Of a stretch of DNA of 52,897 nt, positions 42,154 through 52,897 are shown one piece after another. The stretch is taken from the NCBI GenBank assembly GCA_008704415.1, contig VXIS01000331.1, positions 1-52,897 on the forward strand. Reading direction: 5' to 3'. Below the pieces are notes generated by a model. That model was given only the letters and a program-made list of their open reading frames with translations, was not told the origin of the DNA and searched no databases. This stretch comes from Sphaerosporella brunnea. Taxonomy: Eukaryota; Ascomycota; Pezizomycetes; Pezizales; Pyronemataceae. Made by a program: the position numbers and the translations under genes. Within the stretch, counting starts at the first letter, position 1, and the number at the start of each line of letters is the position of its first letter.

Positions 42154-42820
42154 CTACTCGCTCTGCAATTTTGCGGCTCCGTCCATCAGCGCTGGCCGCC
42201 CTTCCCTCATCTTCGCTTTCTGGTTGCGGTGTACCAGATGTAGAAGCCAGTCGTGTAGCCAATTCTTGGGTTCAAGGGTCAAGATCTGCCCCAAACATAT
42301 TTTCTTCTCCAATTCCTCCAATAGCAGCTTGCACTCGTCTTCGGTTTTTAACATATTCCATCTCATATCAAGGGCACGTTTATTGCACGTCGCAACATAA
42401 TGGTTGAAAATAGGAACCGCAGCTACAATGTCAGAGTCTGATGGCGCAGGAGGACATGGAATGCTTACCATCGCGCAGATATTTTTGGTCGTCTTTACGA
42501 CGAATCCCGACAGCATTCCACCGGTCGTAGTAAGGACCTTTCGTGGGTGGTTGTTTAATCGGCGGGAGCTGCTGCACAAGCCACTTGTGAAACCACCCTT
42601 CTGGCTGAAACTTGATATTTTGATTGAGACCGAGGCGGCGCTAAACTGTCAGCTAGAGTTGAGTGTGTGTTTGGGGGAGGGGTGCCGAGGTACTTTAATA
42701 TCCTCTTCCTTTCGTATGGGGTCATCTATAGTCCACTCGACAGGTTCGATAACTTGGCCCGTGGGGGTCCGGCGAAGGCTGAACTCTAAAAGGCGGGTAG
42801 CTAGATCCTCTATAATTATC
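42154..42820 (-). CDS. Hypothetical coding region inside the TIR element (structure uncertain)
   Basis: On the minus strand 42579-42154 is open and protein-like (YVATCNKRALDMRWNMLKTE, ELEKKICLGQILTLEPKNW) and ends at 42154. Further upstream another minus frame, about 42820-42650, also looks coding (LRRTPTGQVIEPVEWTIDDP), so two exons or a frame break are likely. No ATG or splice pair could be fixed and no family is recognised. Confidence 0.35.
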
Positions 42821-43039
42821 CATCAACATTACCGGTAACTAAACGTGAATCGGGATGCTCACGACATTCCTTCCGGTGGATCTCGAGTTCCGGGCATTGC
42901 TCCCACCTGAAATTGCTTTCCGCGATGATCTTTTCGGTCGACATAGGTGGTACGTCTCTCGGTGACGGTTTGGGAGGTCGGAGGGGTTTCAGGTGGTTTA
43001 AATGACTGTCCGCGTGCCGGACACTGAGACGGGTTACTG

Positions 43040-43224
43040 TCGCGTTGCCACGTGTGTCGTTTTTTCACCTATGTCGCGCTGAAAAGTACGCTGGCTGGCT
43101 CAGAAATACGCATGGCAACGGCCCGTCTTGCGGGGTGGTGGTTGCGGCGCCAGATCCTCGCCAGAGCTGCCCGCGTATTTTTCAGCGCGACATAGGTGAA
43201 AAAACGACACACGTGGCAACGCGA
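43040..43224. mobile_element. 185-bp MITE with 52-bp TIRs nested in the larger TIR element
   Basis: Bases 43040-43091 and 43173-43224 are almost perfect reverse complements (tcgcgttgccacgtg ... ctgaaaagtacgc, with a single G/A difference seen). The centre of about 80 bp is GC-rich. Transcribed, it would make a strong hairpin. Confidence 0.85.
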
Positions 43225-43489
43225 TAGTAGTCACACACACCTTCGACAACCACATTAACCGCCCGGAAATGCCAAACCTGTGCGTTGGCACACCGAAAAC
43301 CCCGCACAGATATCAAACAGCAGGAGTCAGCGTCGGAGCGAGCATTGGAAACCAGCTTAGAGGGCCGGTGTCGAGCCGGTATCCCACGGTATGGAAGCAC
43401 AGGGGAATCCGCCACACTATGTGTAGACGTACTCCAAGCAATTTGTGGATACAAGTGCAATCCAACCTGACGATACTGCTACAGCGCCG

Positions 43490-43690
43490 AGCTCCTCCAG
43501 CGCCGAGCTCCTCCAGTGCCGAGCGCCAGCGTCAATACCGGGAGCAACGATGATACATACCAGTGTTCGGCTTGTCTAGCCTTGCGGGTAGCTGTGGGAT
43601 CCATGGTTGGGAGTGGTGGTGGTGGTATCGATGGTGGTGGTGGTGGTGGTGGTGGTGGTGGTATTGATGGTAGTAGTGGTGTCGGTAATG
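43490..43690. repeat. Minisatellite and GGT microsatellite
   Basis: gccgagctcctccag repeats at about 43480-43525. A (ggt)n tract broken by gatg follows at about 43615-43680. Confidence 0.8.
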
Positions 43691-44096
43691 GGAGTTTGCA
43701 AGGTTGAAGGAGGAGAAGGACAGTAAATAAAGAGCGAGACGTGGGACAGCGAGACGTCGGGGAGGTAGACGACTGGAACGTTCCAGCCGCTCAACCCTCA
43801 CTCTGCGTCCTTCCGTGTTTGCATGCAATCCTACACCCAGCGAGACGCTCACTCACGACATATCACATCAACCTATTCAAGCTCTGGCGACGTCTTGGCA
43901 CTGGTAGATGGGATACGGTAGCAGATAGTACCGTAACCCTGACCCCGCTGACCTAAGCTGCCACTAATGGCACTCAACAGCGTTTCCTACCTTCACTCGA
44001 CCGTGTCTTCCAATCACCACCAAATGCCGACACCATGACTGCCAGATCGACGACTGCTGCTTTGCCTGTCCTCGCTGCCGGCAGTGCAGATGCCGT

Positions 44097-44417
44097 TCAC
44101 GCACTTCTTGCTGCCGGAAGTATAGCCAACGTCTCGCTGGTTTCCTTCAGGGTTTGATCTTCGGCGTGGGCTTCCGAACGTGATTGAATTGCACCGTTGC
44201 GAGCAACTGCACGCTGAAGTTGAACGTATGGAATCTGATACATTTGTGCAACCCGCCGTATAGACCAACCGTAGGAGATACGCATGCTCGGCGGGTCATT
44301 GGGTCGGGGATAGTATCGCTCTACGGGGGTTCCGCGGTTCTCATAGTAGCAGTTGAGGGCTAGCTGTAGCGGGCTCACACTGACATCCTTGTTGCTAGTA
44401 GATTTTGATGCAAACAT
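44097..44417 (-). CDS. Short HTH (psq/pogo-type) protein or transposase fragment (106 aa)
   Basis: From ATG 44417 the frame gives MFASKSTSNKDVS and then a helix-turn-helix pattern (YGWSIRRVAQMYQIPYVQLQ) followed by RNGAIQSRSEAHAEDQTLKE. The order SIRxVAxxYxIPxxxLQR, then a short linker with QSR and a Gln/Glu-rich helix, is that of the DNA-binding N-terminus of pogo-type (Tc1) fungal transposases. The DDE part is absent downstream. It is probably a remnant of a pogo transposase; an independent small DNA-binding protein is possible. Confidence 0.5.
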   Translation of the reverse strand: MFASKSTSNKDVSVSPLQLALNCYYENRGTPVERYYPRPNDPPSMRISYGWSIRRVAQMYQIPYVQLQRAVARNGAIQSRSEAHAEDQTLKETSETLAILPAARSA

Positions 44418-45018
44418 TTTTTGAGAGAGAGCAAGTGAAAAGAAACAAGGGAACACGATTGTTGTAGGTGTAGTTGCGTAGCGACAGAAAATGGAGGGGG
44501 CTGAACCGCTCGCCCCCTGTCTGATCCACTACTAGGTCTGATCCGCTACCTGGTCTAATACGTTAAGGAATTTAATGTCTCCAAAAGGAAGTCAGTAAAA
44601 ACAAAAGCCCTCTTTGGTAAGCTTAAAATTTTCCCCTATAAGGCAATTCTTTGCCACTAACCAAATCTGAGGGGGTCTCTTATATCCGAGTTTTTACGGT
44701 AATTCTACAGCAACCTAGTGGCCCTCTAAACGCACTCTAACAGTCAATGTTCATTAGCACGGTTGGTAAGAGCTTATGTTCGGTGAACCGTCTGGTTTTC
44801 TGTCAGAACTTTTTGTCGTTAGAACTTTTTGCAGCAGAAAAGATGGTTTAACCTTGCACCCGAGGCTAATTTCATTGGTATTGCAATGGCTCAAAACATG
44901 AATAAGCGTTGTTGAAGCTGCTACACTCAATTCCAACGTGGATTGATGCAGTATTCTTTCGGGTATTTCACTTAATTTTCATCATTGAGGAGATTTTGAA
45001 TATTCCAGGCTGAGTAAT

Positions 45019-45929
45019 TAAATTTTACGGTTATTGGCTATAATACCCTCCTCCGAAGGCCGTATTTGGCCCCATACCCCCGATCTTAGATTATTTGGCA
45101 GCGTACCCCTCAACCCACTCGAGTGAGACTCCAAGACCGTAACCCCAAGGACTGAACCCTCGCCTTTCGCCCCGCCGCCCGCCGCCTCCCGCCCCGTCCC
45201 CGTCCCCGTCCCTGTCCCCTACCCTCGCCCGCCCCTTTGCACCCCATCCTCGTTCCCGTAGCCTCGACCCCCGCCCCACTCGAGTGAAACACAAAGACCA
45301 CAATCAAACCGCCCGGACCGTGTACAAACCGATGAATTTAACGCCCATACTACTGCCCTAAATAACATGGTTTGAGTTCATCTGCCATCTGCTAACCCCT
45401 TATCCCTCCCTCAACGCGTCCTATTCGCCAGTAGATCTACCTATGAGGCTGAGTGCAGGTTCGCGCATTATGACACACGCCTTTACAAGTGCTACAGCGG
45501 ACTGGAGCACGCTGGACAGCGTTCGGTCCCTGATTTTTTCCCTTTTTCTCCGCGTCTCATTTTCGCCGTTCCACTTCCTCTTTTTGCTGGGACGACCGCG
45601 GGAGGCAAGGGTTAGCTCTCGCACAGTTGCTCACGGGCCGGGGGGAGGGGGCCGGGTAGCGGTGAAAACTTCGCTGGGGGTAGTGACCGCGGGGTTGTGG
45701 TGAGGACTGCGGGTGGTGCGAGTATGAGATGGGCGAGGGTACGGAGAGGAGGACGGGGCGGGGGGCGTGGGGTGAAGGGCGAAGGGCGAGGGTTCAGTCC
45801 TTGAGGTCACAGTCTTGGAGTCTCACTCGAGTGGGTTGAGGGGTATGCTGCCAAATAATCTAGGATCGGGGGTATGTGGCCAAATACGGCCTTCGGAGGG
45901 GGGTATTATAGCCAATAACCGTAAATTTT
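45019..45929. mobile_element. 0.9-kb TIR element with about 160-bp arms
   Basis: Bases 45019-45180 and 45775-45929 are imperfect reverse complements (ttttacggttattggctataatac, gaaggccgtatttggcc, cccactcgagtgagactccaag). The ccactcgagtg motif is itself palindromic and occurs a third time at about 45275. The interior is extremely C-rich on the left and G-rich on the right (ccgtccccgtcccc). No coding capacity is supported. Confidence 0.85.
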
Positions 45930-46115
45930 AAAATATCACAGGGCAAACTCTGCATTCAGCGAGAATACTGTATTTTATACAATCTAGCAGTAGGAAAGCT
46001 GCGGCATTGTAGCACTTTGCTCTCCTCAAAAAGACCACACCGATTACTAATATTGACAGGCTTCCTTGCGGCCGTTTCCCCGTTGTCCGTCCAGATCCCT
46101 CAACACTACACACAG

Positions 46116-48617
46116 ATGAAAATCCTCATAGCCTTCGGGCCAGTTCCTTTCTTTTCATTCCTGTGCTTCTCTCTACTATCCTTCACCGCTCTCACGTTCT
46201 CTCAAGAATGCAGCGCGACCCAGCTGTGTGACATTGCCTGCTGTTCAAAGTACGGTTACTGCGGTACCGACTTCAGCATGCACGATAGCAGCTGTGACTT
46301 CAAATCCGAAACATGCCCACTCAACGTGTGCTGCTCCAAGTATGGTTTTTGCGGTAAAAAGAAAGTCGCAAGACCCTCCTGTGTGGCATCTTCACACAAA
46401 CTCACTCGAAATGTCGGTTACTACTAGAGCTGGACAACGATGCGAGCATGTGATCAACTTTGCTTTTGCACTGGTCGATCCAACCACGTTCGAGGTTGCC
46501 CCGATGAATGATGGCGACAAGGCCCTATACAAACGCATGGTGGCCTTGAAGCGGATGAACCCAGGCCTTGAGATCTGGATCGCAATCGGCGGCTGGTCAT
46601 TCAATGATGAAAACCAACACACCAAGACTACCTTTTCGTATCTCGCGGGTTCCAATGCGAACCAGAAGAAGTTCTTCGCATCGCTCACCAGTTTTATGGC
46701 CACCTATGGTTTTGATGGTGTTGATATGGACTGGTAAACCCAACTTAACGGAGTGTTTATTTTTGATGTCACAGAATCTCACAAATTCAGGGAATACCCG
46801 GCCGCCCGCGATCGCACTAGCCGCGACGAAGACTTCGAAAACTTCCCTCGTTTATGGAGAACCTCCGAAATGCTTTGGGAAACACTGGTCGAGCTTCCGG
46901 GCTCTTTCTTGTACCTGCAGCAATTTGACCTCAAAGCGTTCGGCAAGCATGTCGACTATTTCAACGTGATGTCGTACGAATTCCACGGCACTTGGGACGA
47001 AGAGAGCAAGTCTGTCGAGCCGCTGATACTGGCGCACACTAACCTGACAGAAATCAAGGATGCACTTGATCTCCTCTGGCGCAACGATGTGGATCCGCAG
47101 CAAGTAACACTTGGAATGGCTTACTACGGCCGCAGCTTTACTGCGGAGAGCTCTAGTTGCACAGATACCGGCTGTCGATCCATCTCCGGAGGGAGAGCCG
47201 GGGAGTGCTCCAGCACCGTCGGTGTCCTGACTAACCCTGAGATTAGTCGAATCATCGAAAAGAACGGGCTCACCCCAAAGTTAGACAAAGCTGCCGCGGT
47301 CAAGACCATTACTTGGGACAAAGACCAATGGGTTTCGTTTGACGACTATGATACCTTCAAGCTCAAAGCCGATTGGGCAAGGGGCGTCCGTCTGGGAGGC
47401 GTCATGGTGTGGGCCATCAGTCAGGACGACATCGCCGGCACCTCTGCAAAGAATTTGGCCAGGGCCATCGACCGCAAAATCGAAAAGATCATCTCCCTCC
47501 CTGCGTTTGCTCTTAGCCTCGCTAAGTTTGTAGATGAGCCCAAAGGCAGAAACCCTTTCAGTCATAGTAAACGCACTCTGGAGCTCCGGGAGAACAATTT
47601 TATGTACCAGCTCTCCATCTTGCTCGTTGTCGTCTCAACAACCCCGGGCCTGGATGACATGTATATTGCCGAGTACAACAATACAATTGTGATCGACTTA
47701 GACCTCCCATTCTCCGAACTTCAGCAGCACTTGCTGAGCGTATTGGAATCCGGGAACACGTCAGCGCCCGAAGACATCCTGGCCTCGATATTGTGTCAAG
47801 GTACACGGGCCCGAGAGGGCGTCGATTCTCTACGAAACACGACCACCGAAGTGTGGTACACACCGGACGAGGCACGGCGGTTATTTGAGCATTCAAACTC
47901 GAGCAAAAAGCGGATTCGGAGATCATTCGAGGAAGACCTGGGACGAACCAGCAGAGACGACCGTGACGAAAGGGCAACAACCGGCATGGTAGTTATATTC
48001 TGGAAGGCAAGTGTCATTCGATCCTCATGCTAGCAGGCCGTCTCGCTAATGGTTTCAATGAGTGTAGTGGCTTTACGATATAAGAAATGCGCCCGAGCTC
48101 AGAGGCTACAACGAAGAAGACATCTTGCTCGTCTTCCACCTCATCTGCCTCAGTATCGAATTTGTTGGCTATGATCCGCAGTATAACCAGTCCACGTATT
48201 ACCCTCAAATATATACTTTCCATGTGTTTCAAGGGCACCAAGTCTATTTATCATCATCTGCACCCTACACATACCGTGTTGATGGCTGGGATCAATCGGG
48301 CGAGGGCTCGGTCAGCGAGCGCACCACCATCCTGCGGTGCCCAGATCTAAACCAAGACGGTCAAAGGACCTTTGAATTCTGGTATCCAGGTTTGGAGGGC
48401 CCATACCAGGATACCATCGTGACTGCTCGGGTGGGTCATGCGGGAGAGGGGCATCCTGGTGCCAGGCATCTGGTACAACTGGAATTTGGCGCAGGGGCAC
48501 TTTATCGTGCCCATCAACTATAATGGGCAGAACGGACCATTATTCGGTCCATTGAGTCCACACGGCTTGCGGGCACCGTCGGACGATATGTCGGGTGAGG
48601 AGTGGCCGCGTTCTAAT
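46116..48617 (+). pseudogene. Decayed secreted GH18 (subgroup C, killer-toxin-like) chitinase with hevein-type N-terminus and extra C-terminal domain
   Basis: ATG 46116 opens a signal peptide (FFSFLCFSLLSFTALTFS), then Cys-rich chitin-binding sequence (CCSKYGYCG, CCSKYGFCG) that is shorter than usual. After GYY comes TAG (46425-46427) and a frame change before the GH18 barrel resumes. An intron 46734-46790 (GTAAAC...CAG) completes the DxxDxDxE catalytic motif across the junction. The barrel continues (FNVMSYEFHGTWD, GMAYYGRSFT, MVWAISQDD) to about 47500, then a hydrophobic and charged linker. A GC-AG intron 48007-48067 leads to a second module (FVGYDPQYNQSTYYPQIYTF, FEFWYPGLEGPY). One more frame change near 48435 precedes the end at 48617. 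The protein would bind and cut chitin outside the cell. With one stop and two frame changes it is probably inactive. Confidence 0.75.
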
Positions 48618-48852
48618 TGAACTAGAAATACAGAGTGATTGGGCCTCTTTCTTCTAAATTTGTACGAGGCGTCCCTCTCACGCCAAAACTCGCCAGTCAC
48701 AGTCAGTCCACAACAGAAACCATCCATCACGCAAGACAAATTGACAACAAACAAAGAAGTAGTTATGCCCAAATGCCTAGAAAGTTTTGAGTCTATCCCT
48801 GCTAGGTGCTAACTTCCTCCCTGGCTATCATCTCTATCACTGTCACCAACAC

Positions 48853-48905
48853 ATCATCATCATCATCGTCGTCGTCGTCGTCATCATCCTCACCACCGTC
48901 GAGTC
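48853..48905. repeat. ATC/GTC trinucleotide microsatellite
   Basis: catcatcatcatcgtcgtcgtcgtcgtcatcatcc, non-coding as far as can be seen. Confidence 0.85.
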
Positions 48906-49716
48906 GTGCACCCAACTGTTGCCCTGCCTCCCCCAACCCCCAAAACAGAGGCGACCCCACCACTAGACTCAACATAGAAAATAAACTCGGTGATATGACG
49001 ATGTGGAAGCCTGAAGCCTACGCGTGGCAGAGGTATCCCTGATTGAAAACTCAAAACCATCGCTGTGATGGCTGAATCACCTAAACACACGATCCCACTC
49101 GAGCTCGTGTCCAAATTCTATTGTCTAAGGATTAATCAGATAATCATTATATTGGTTTTGAGCAAACACTATTTTCTGATCAATCATGGTATTTACCACC
49201 GGATATAGTCTTTCGGGGAGCCACAGGTGGCGTACGCCAACTTGCTTGGAACAAAGTGACCGCCTACCGGATATCTTTTTTGTGATGACCAGTTTCCCAG
49301 AAAACCCCATGTGGCTACTATCGCAGGTTATTCATTGTGAGTTGCCAATGTGGAAAAGTGGTTATTTGCTCGGCCGCAGATTTGGAGGGATAGCATGGTG
49401 GCAGCAGAAGAGCAATTCTCGTCTCAAGCGTTTTGTTGTCGTCACGTTACACTCCTTGACCGGAGAGCCCAGATCGTGAGGCAGAGATCACATGGAGAAT
49501 TGGGCATAAACTCAAAAGTAAAGAGAGCCGTCCGCACATGTACATGCATATAAAGTTAATTTGGCCCTATACATGTGCAAACCCTAACCCACACTTGAGC
49601 GAGTACAAGAACCCCATCACCATACTGAACCATTCCCTACATATTCAACTACTCTGCTTCTGTGAGATTATTTTCTCCGCCCACCTCAAGACACAATCCC
49701 TATCGATACTCCTATC
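48906..49716. other. Intergenic, no supported gene
   Basis: Only short frames without domains are present. Confidence 0.45.
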
Positions 49717-51510
49717 ATGCAAGCAGCTGAACGGCGGGACCGCCAGCGCCGCCGCACATCCGTGATACGCACCATGGAGGCCCTATTTTTCCCTCTTCGC
49801 CAACAACGTACAGAGCGGAGTGCCACCGCAGTAGCCGGCCTGAAAACTCGAAATCTCTCGTGGGCCGCGGACCCCTCTTCTCTCGATTCCCATGAAGACC
49901 TCAACGCATACAGCTTGGAGCAGTCCGACCCTGCGTCGGTGAGCGCGGCAAAGAAACCCGATCCCCTTGTGCTCAGAACGGTACTTTTCCACGGACTCGA
50001 TCAATTGCGTTCTGTACTTGGACAGCGCTTCGATGAGTCCCGTTACGCACATCTTTTCAGCCCGAATGTCTACGCCACTGACGGTGAGGGCATGTTCACA
50101 ACGACGCCATTGTTGGCGGCGGTGAAAGCGGGTTTAAATCGAGAACGTGAAGACATTGCTGGAGGTGGCGGCGGATCCGAACGGCGTGGACCAGTTGGTG
50201 CTGTCCCGTTGTGCCGCTGCCTGGGTCCGCTTCCTGCCAGAGGGGAAGGATGGGCTCGTGGCGTGGTACAGGTATCACTTGCGTGAGGAAGCCCTGCAGG
50301 ACACATGTGGACCTGAGTCCTCCCAGCTGCAATCTCTGACGGCGGATGAGCTGGAGAGAAGGGCGGGTGTGGGGAGGTTTGCGCCGTTTTGGAGGGTCCA
50401 TTGGAGGTCTGTGCCAACGCCTATCTTGGGATCGGAGACAATGCCAGCCCTGGTTGAAGCTGCAAGAGCTGGGAGAGCCGACATGTTTGATCTCTTGCTG
50501 GCAGAGGGCGCGGACAAGAGCTTCTGGATCGCTGTGCCGCCTCAGACCGCGCTGCCGTCGCCACCGTCAGTTTCAGCGCTTAGCACCACCACCCCACTAC
50601 ACGTCGCCATAGAATCCGGAAAACGGGACATGGTCAAATACCTGCTCGACCACGGGTTCAATCCCAATGTCCTCCCATCGCGAAACCGGAGATTTGTTTG
50701 AGCCCGCTGATGCTGTCCACAGCCCATCCAGACATGTTCCAAATCCTTGCGGAATCGTCGATGGCAGACTTTTCACTCCGGAACCCAATCTACGAGGTTC
50801 ATATCCTGCACCTAGCTGCCGCAAATCTATCAACCGAACAGCTTGCCGCCATCGAAAAGAAAACCCCACTGAACACCGCGGCTACCACAGCGCTCGGGCA
50901 TACTCTGCTGCACATCGCCTGCCTTCCCTATGATGTCAACTACGTCAATGTCTGGTCGGAGAAAATATACAGGAGCATACACGACCTGCGGAGTTTATCC
51001 CAACACTGGGAGCGGCCGCGATTGCGCTCCCGTCTTTTCGCACTCAACCGACAGCAACGTCTACCGCAGGAGGTGTTACCTGAGCCACCGTGGTTGCATC
51101 CGGGGCCGATTCCACCGCAACGATGGTCGCAATCGCCTTCTACCTCACCATCTGTTTCTGCAAGGCTGCCTCCCCTCCACTCCTTTAATGTAGAAGCGCC
51201 GAAGCTTCAGCCGACGTCTGATTTTGCAAGACAAACAGAGACCATCAAGTATCTACTCGATAATGGACTGGGTGACTCGGTAACGGCCCAGGATTGCCAC
51301 GGCAACACCCCGCTGCACTATCTTGCCGCATATAGAATCTGCAACGATGAGGCACTGCGGATGCTAAGGAGTACATCCGCAGGGGAACGAGTATGGCAAG
51401 AGTCAACGAATCGGTGGGGGTTTACGCCGGCGGAGATGAGACTGGAGGGTGAGCAGGTGACGCAGAGAGGAGAGAAAGAGTTTTGGTTGGAGTATGGGAG
51501 GGGTGGGTAA
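49717..51510 (+). pseudogene. Ankyrin-repeat protein gene with two frameshifts
   Basis: Coding-like text starts at ATG 49717 in one frame (DPLVLRTVLFHGLDQLRSVL, TPLLAAVKAG), moves to a second near 50140 (VKTLLEVAADPNGVDQ, TPLHVAIESGKRDMVKYLLD) and back to the first near 50690 (LRNPIYEVHILHLAAANLS, TALGHTLLHIACLPYD, DCHGNTPLHYLAAYR), ending at TAA... the stop closing at 51510. The ankyrin helices and the IYEVHILHLAA/GHTLLHIACLP signature recall a conserved ascomycete ankyrin protein of unknown role. I see no plausible intron at either switch, so each is best read as a 1- or 2-nt indel, by mutation or by sequencing error. Without them the protein would be about 590 aa, probably a cytosolic interaction scaffold. 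Confidence 0.65.
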
Positions 51511-52897
51511 AAGCCGAAATGCCTCTTGCACAGCTGCTTTCATTTCCTTCAAGGTAGAGGGCATGCTTTGATGCGTGGCTTATGTAGCGTTCGGCGTTTC
51601 GCAAATGTGAAATTTCTGCGCAGGGCCCCAAAACCACGAGTCTCCGGTGGGGGGTGAGAGAAGTTAGGGTGCGTTTGGAGGGCCGATAGATAAGTAAATG
51701 TTCTTGTTGCCGCGTTGTTACCTTGTGTTGTGGCGCTGGTATTTTAAACATTGCTGTGGCCGCTGGCCTGGCCCTCACTGGGGTTTTTACTGGGGGTCCA
51801 CAGGAGGTGGGCCTAGGCGTAGTTTTGGCATCCGTCAGTAAAGTTGATTCTTGGTTTCGCCGCACGTTAATCCTCACTGTCGGCATCAGAATGGGGTTTT
51901 TTCGTTTCCATGCAGGGAGATTTATCTCTCTGATGGCAAAGGCATCAGACGTACAGCCTGCCCGAAGGTGGGTATGGGAGTAAGAATCCGATATTATTCT
52001 GCCGAGCAAACATGCTGGCGACCAACTGACGGGTTTTCTCGGCTGGCTAGCCAACTCAAATCGAATTTCGGCGTCAGTGTGTTTTGATAACGGTTCCAAT
52101 GCTGCGGCTGGTTTCCTCGAGAGTTGTCGCTTTGCATCCAGGGCGAAAACGGGTTGGAAAATTCTTGTGTACCCCTCAACAGTAGACTGATGCAGCCTAG
52201 GTGCGATATGCCTGGATGCGATATTGCTTGATATTCGTAACATCACCTCTCGCTAGGCGGGCTCCTTGCGGCGTTGAGAGAGTGCTACTTGGTTGAATGC
52301 TTCGTTAAATATGGGCTATCCCATATATATAACTAAACTATGAACACGGGAACCGACTCGGCCCACCACTTGCGCGTATCATTGAGGGTTGCCAGCCATA
52401 GCCCAGGCTGCTTCGGGGACATGATCGGCATCATCGGCTAGGTCCTGTGCCATGCCGCGGCCCGATCGATGACCTTGGTTGAACTCATCGTCGCACGTCG
52501 AGCTGGCGAGTATGGCGGTCGAGTTCGAGGGTGCTACGTACATATGTTCACGTTGAGGGAAACCGTTGGAATGTGACGGGTTGCACTGACCATTGACGTT
52601 GATGATCATTGCACATCTATTGTTGGTGCTCCTGGTCATTGCAGTCGCGAGAAGCAAAGCGCTTGCCAAATTCAAATACAATCAATTGACGATTTCCCAT
52701 TTGGCAGCATTCAGACGAAGTGAATGGGTTTAGGTGACAAACATTGGAGTTGTCAGATCCACGATATCCCAGTGTGTTGTTGAGCACACCTGAGCAGGTT
52801 ATCATGGCAACCTGCTCACTGAGCACACACTGATCTGCTCTGTTCTAAAGAGACGTAGCATTCAGAAGTGTTGCCAGACACACGCATCGCGCCTGGG
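51511..52897. other. Intergenic to window end, no supported gene
   Basis: A long minus-strand frame (51422-52246) overlaps the ankyrin gene's 3' end and lacks any domain. Nothing else stands out. Confidence 0.45.

Larger units (their letters stand above)
41978..43308. mobile_element. 1.33-kb TIR element enclosing an open frame and a smaller MITE
   Basis: Bases 41978-42051 and 43231-43308 are imperfect reverse complements (tgtgcggggttt ... ggttgtcgaaggtgtgtgtga). Inside are a minus-strand coding-like region (42154-42820) and a second inverted-repeat element (43040-43224) only 6 bp from the right TIR. No TSD is evident. No transposase is recognised, so the element would be non-autonomous or of an unknown type. 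Confidence 0.7.

Noticed and set aside
51422..52246. 274-codon minus-strand ORF at the ankyrin gene's 3' side
   Set aside because: Partly antisense to the ankyrin gene, basic low-order composition, no domain.
1..52897. CRISPR arrays, rRNA genes, bacterial operons
   Set aside because: Searched by eye; none present. The tandem repeats seen are microsatellites or protein-coding repeats, and gene structure is eukaryotic.

Overview
The window is nuclear DNA from a filamentous ascomycete, most likely a repeat-rich Pezizomycete of the truffle/morel kind. The evidence is short (47-61 nt) GT-AG introns with CTRAY-like branch points, an intron-containing tRNA-Lys, a multi-exon NACHT-ankyrin NLR, a chromodomain Ty3/gypsy element, and sparse genes among LTRs, TIR elements and decayed genes. 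The genus is inference only.

Left third (1-17,230), mostly mobile DNA. Bases 1-2371 are a spacerless, almost perfect 1.19-kb inverted repeat that begins exactly at base 1, which suggests an assembly or hairpin artefact. After a decayed minus-strand gene comes a DDE transposon (3189-12762) with perfect 36-bp terminal inverted repeats. It is split by a young gypsy chromovirus (4421-10466; identical 149-bp LTRs, 5-bp TSD) and by a 281-bp solo LTR (11905-12185) placed 2 nt after the transposase's presumed catalytic Glu codon. The gypsy gag/pol junction carries a textbook -1 frameshift signal (slippery heptamer, 5-nt spacer, stem-loop). A 608-bp foldback element follows, then an intact four-exon MOSC-domain gene, then a gypsy relic.

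Centre (17,296-31,000). An intact eight-exon NLR on the minus strand encodes 1461 aa: membrane segment, RRM-like domain, lipase-like alpha/beta hydrolase, a degenerate NACHT-like module without a P-loop, an intact NACHT, then ankyrin repeats. This is the most interesting object in the window. It is followed by gene-poor DNA with tRNA-Lys(UUU), a pseudogene, a Pro-rich hypothetical gene and a 545-bp TIR element.

Right part (31,000-52,897). A denser block holds a possible F-box-type protein, a secreted lactonase-type beta-propeller, a coiled-coil protein broken by one stop, a DUF4140/DUF4139 protein with an FG-repeat insert, and a copia-Gag-like protein with a tryptophan/glycine-rich tail. Beyond these lie a possible LTR, three more inverted-repeat elements, a psq-type HTH fragment, a decayed GH18 chitinase with an extra C-terminal domain, and an ankyrin-type gene with two frameshifts.

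Nearly all premature stops in the decayed genes are explained by C-to-T changes, as RIP-like or methylation-deamination mutation would give, whereas the NLR, MOSC, lactonase and DUF4139 genes read cleanly.
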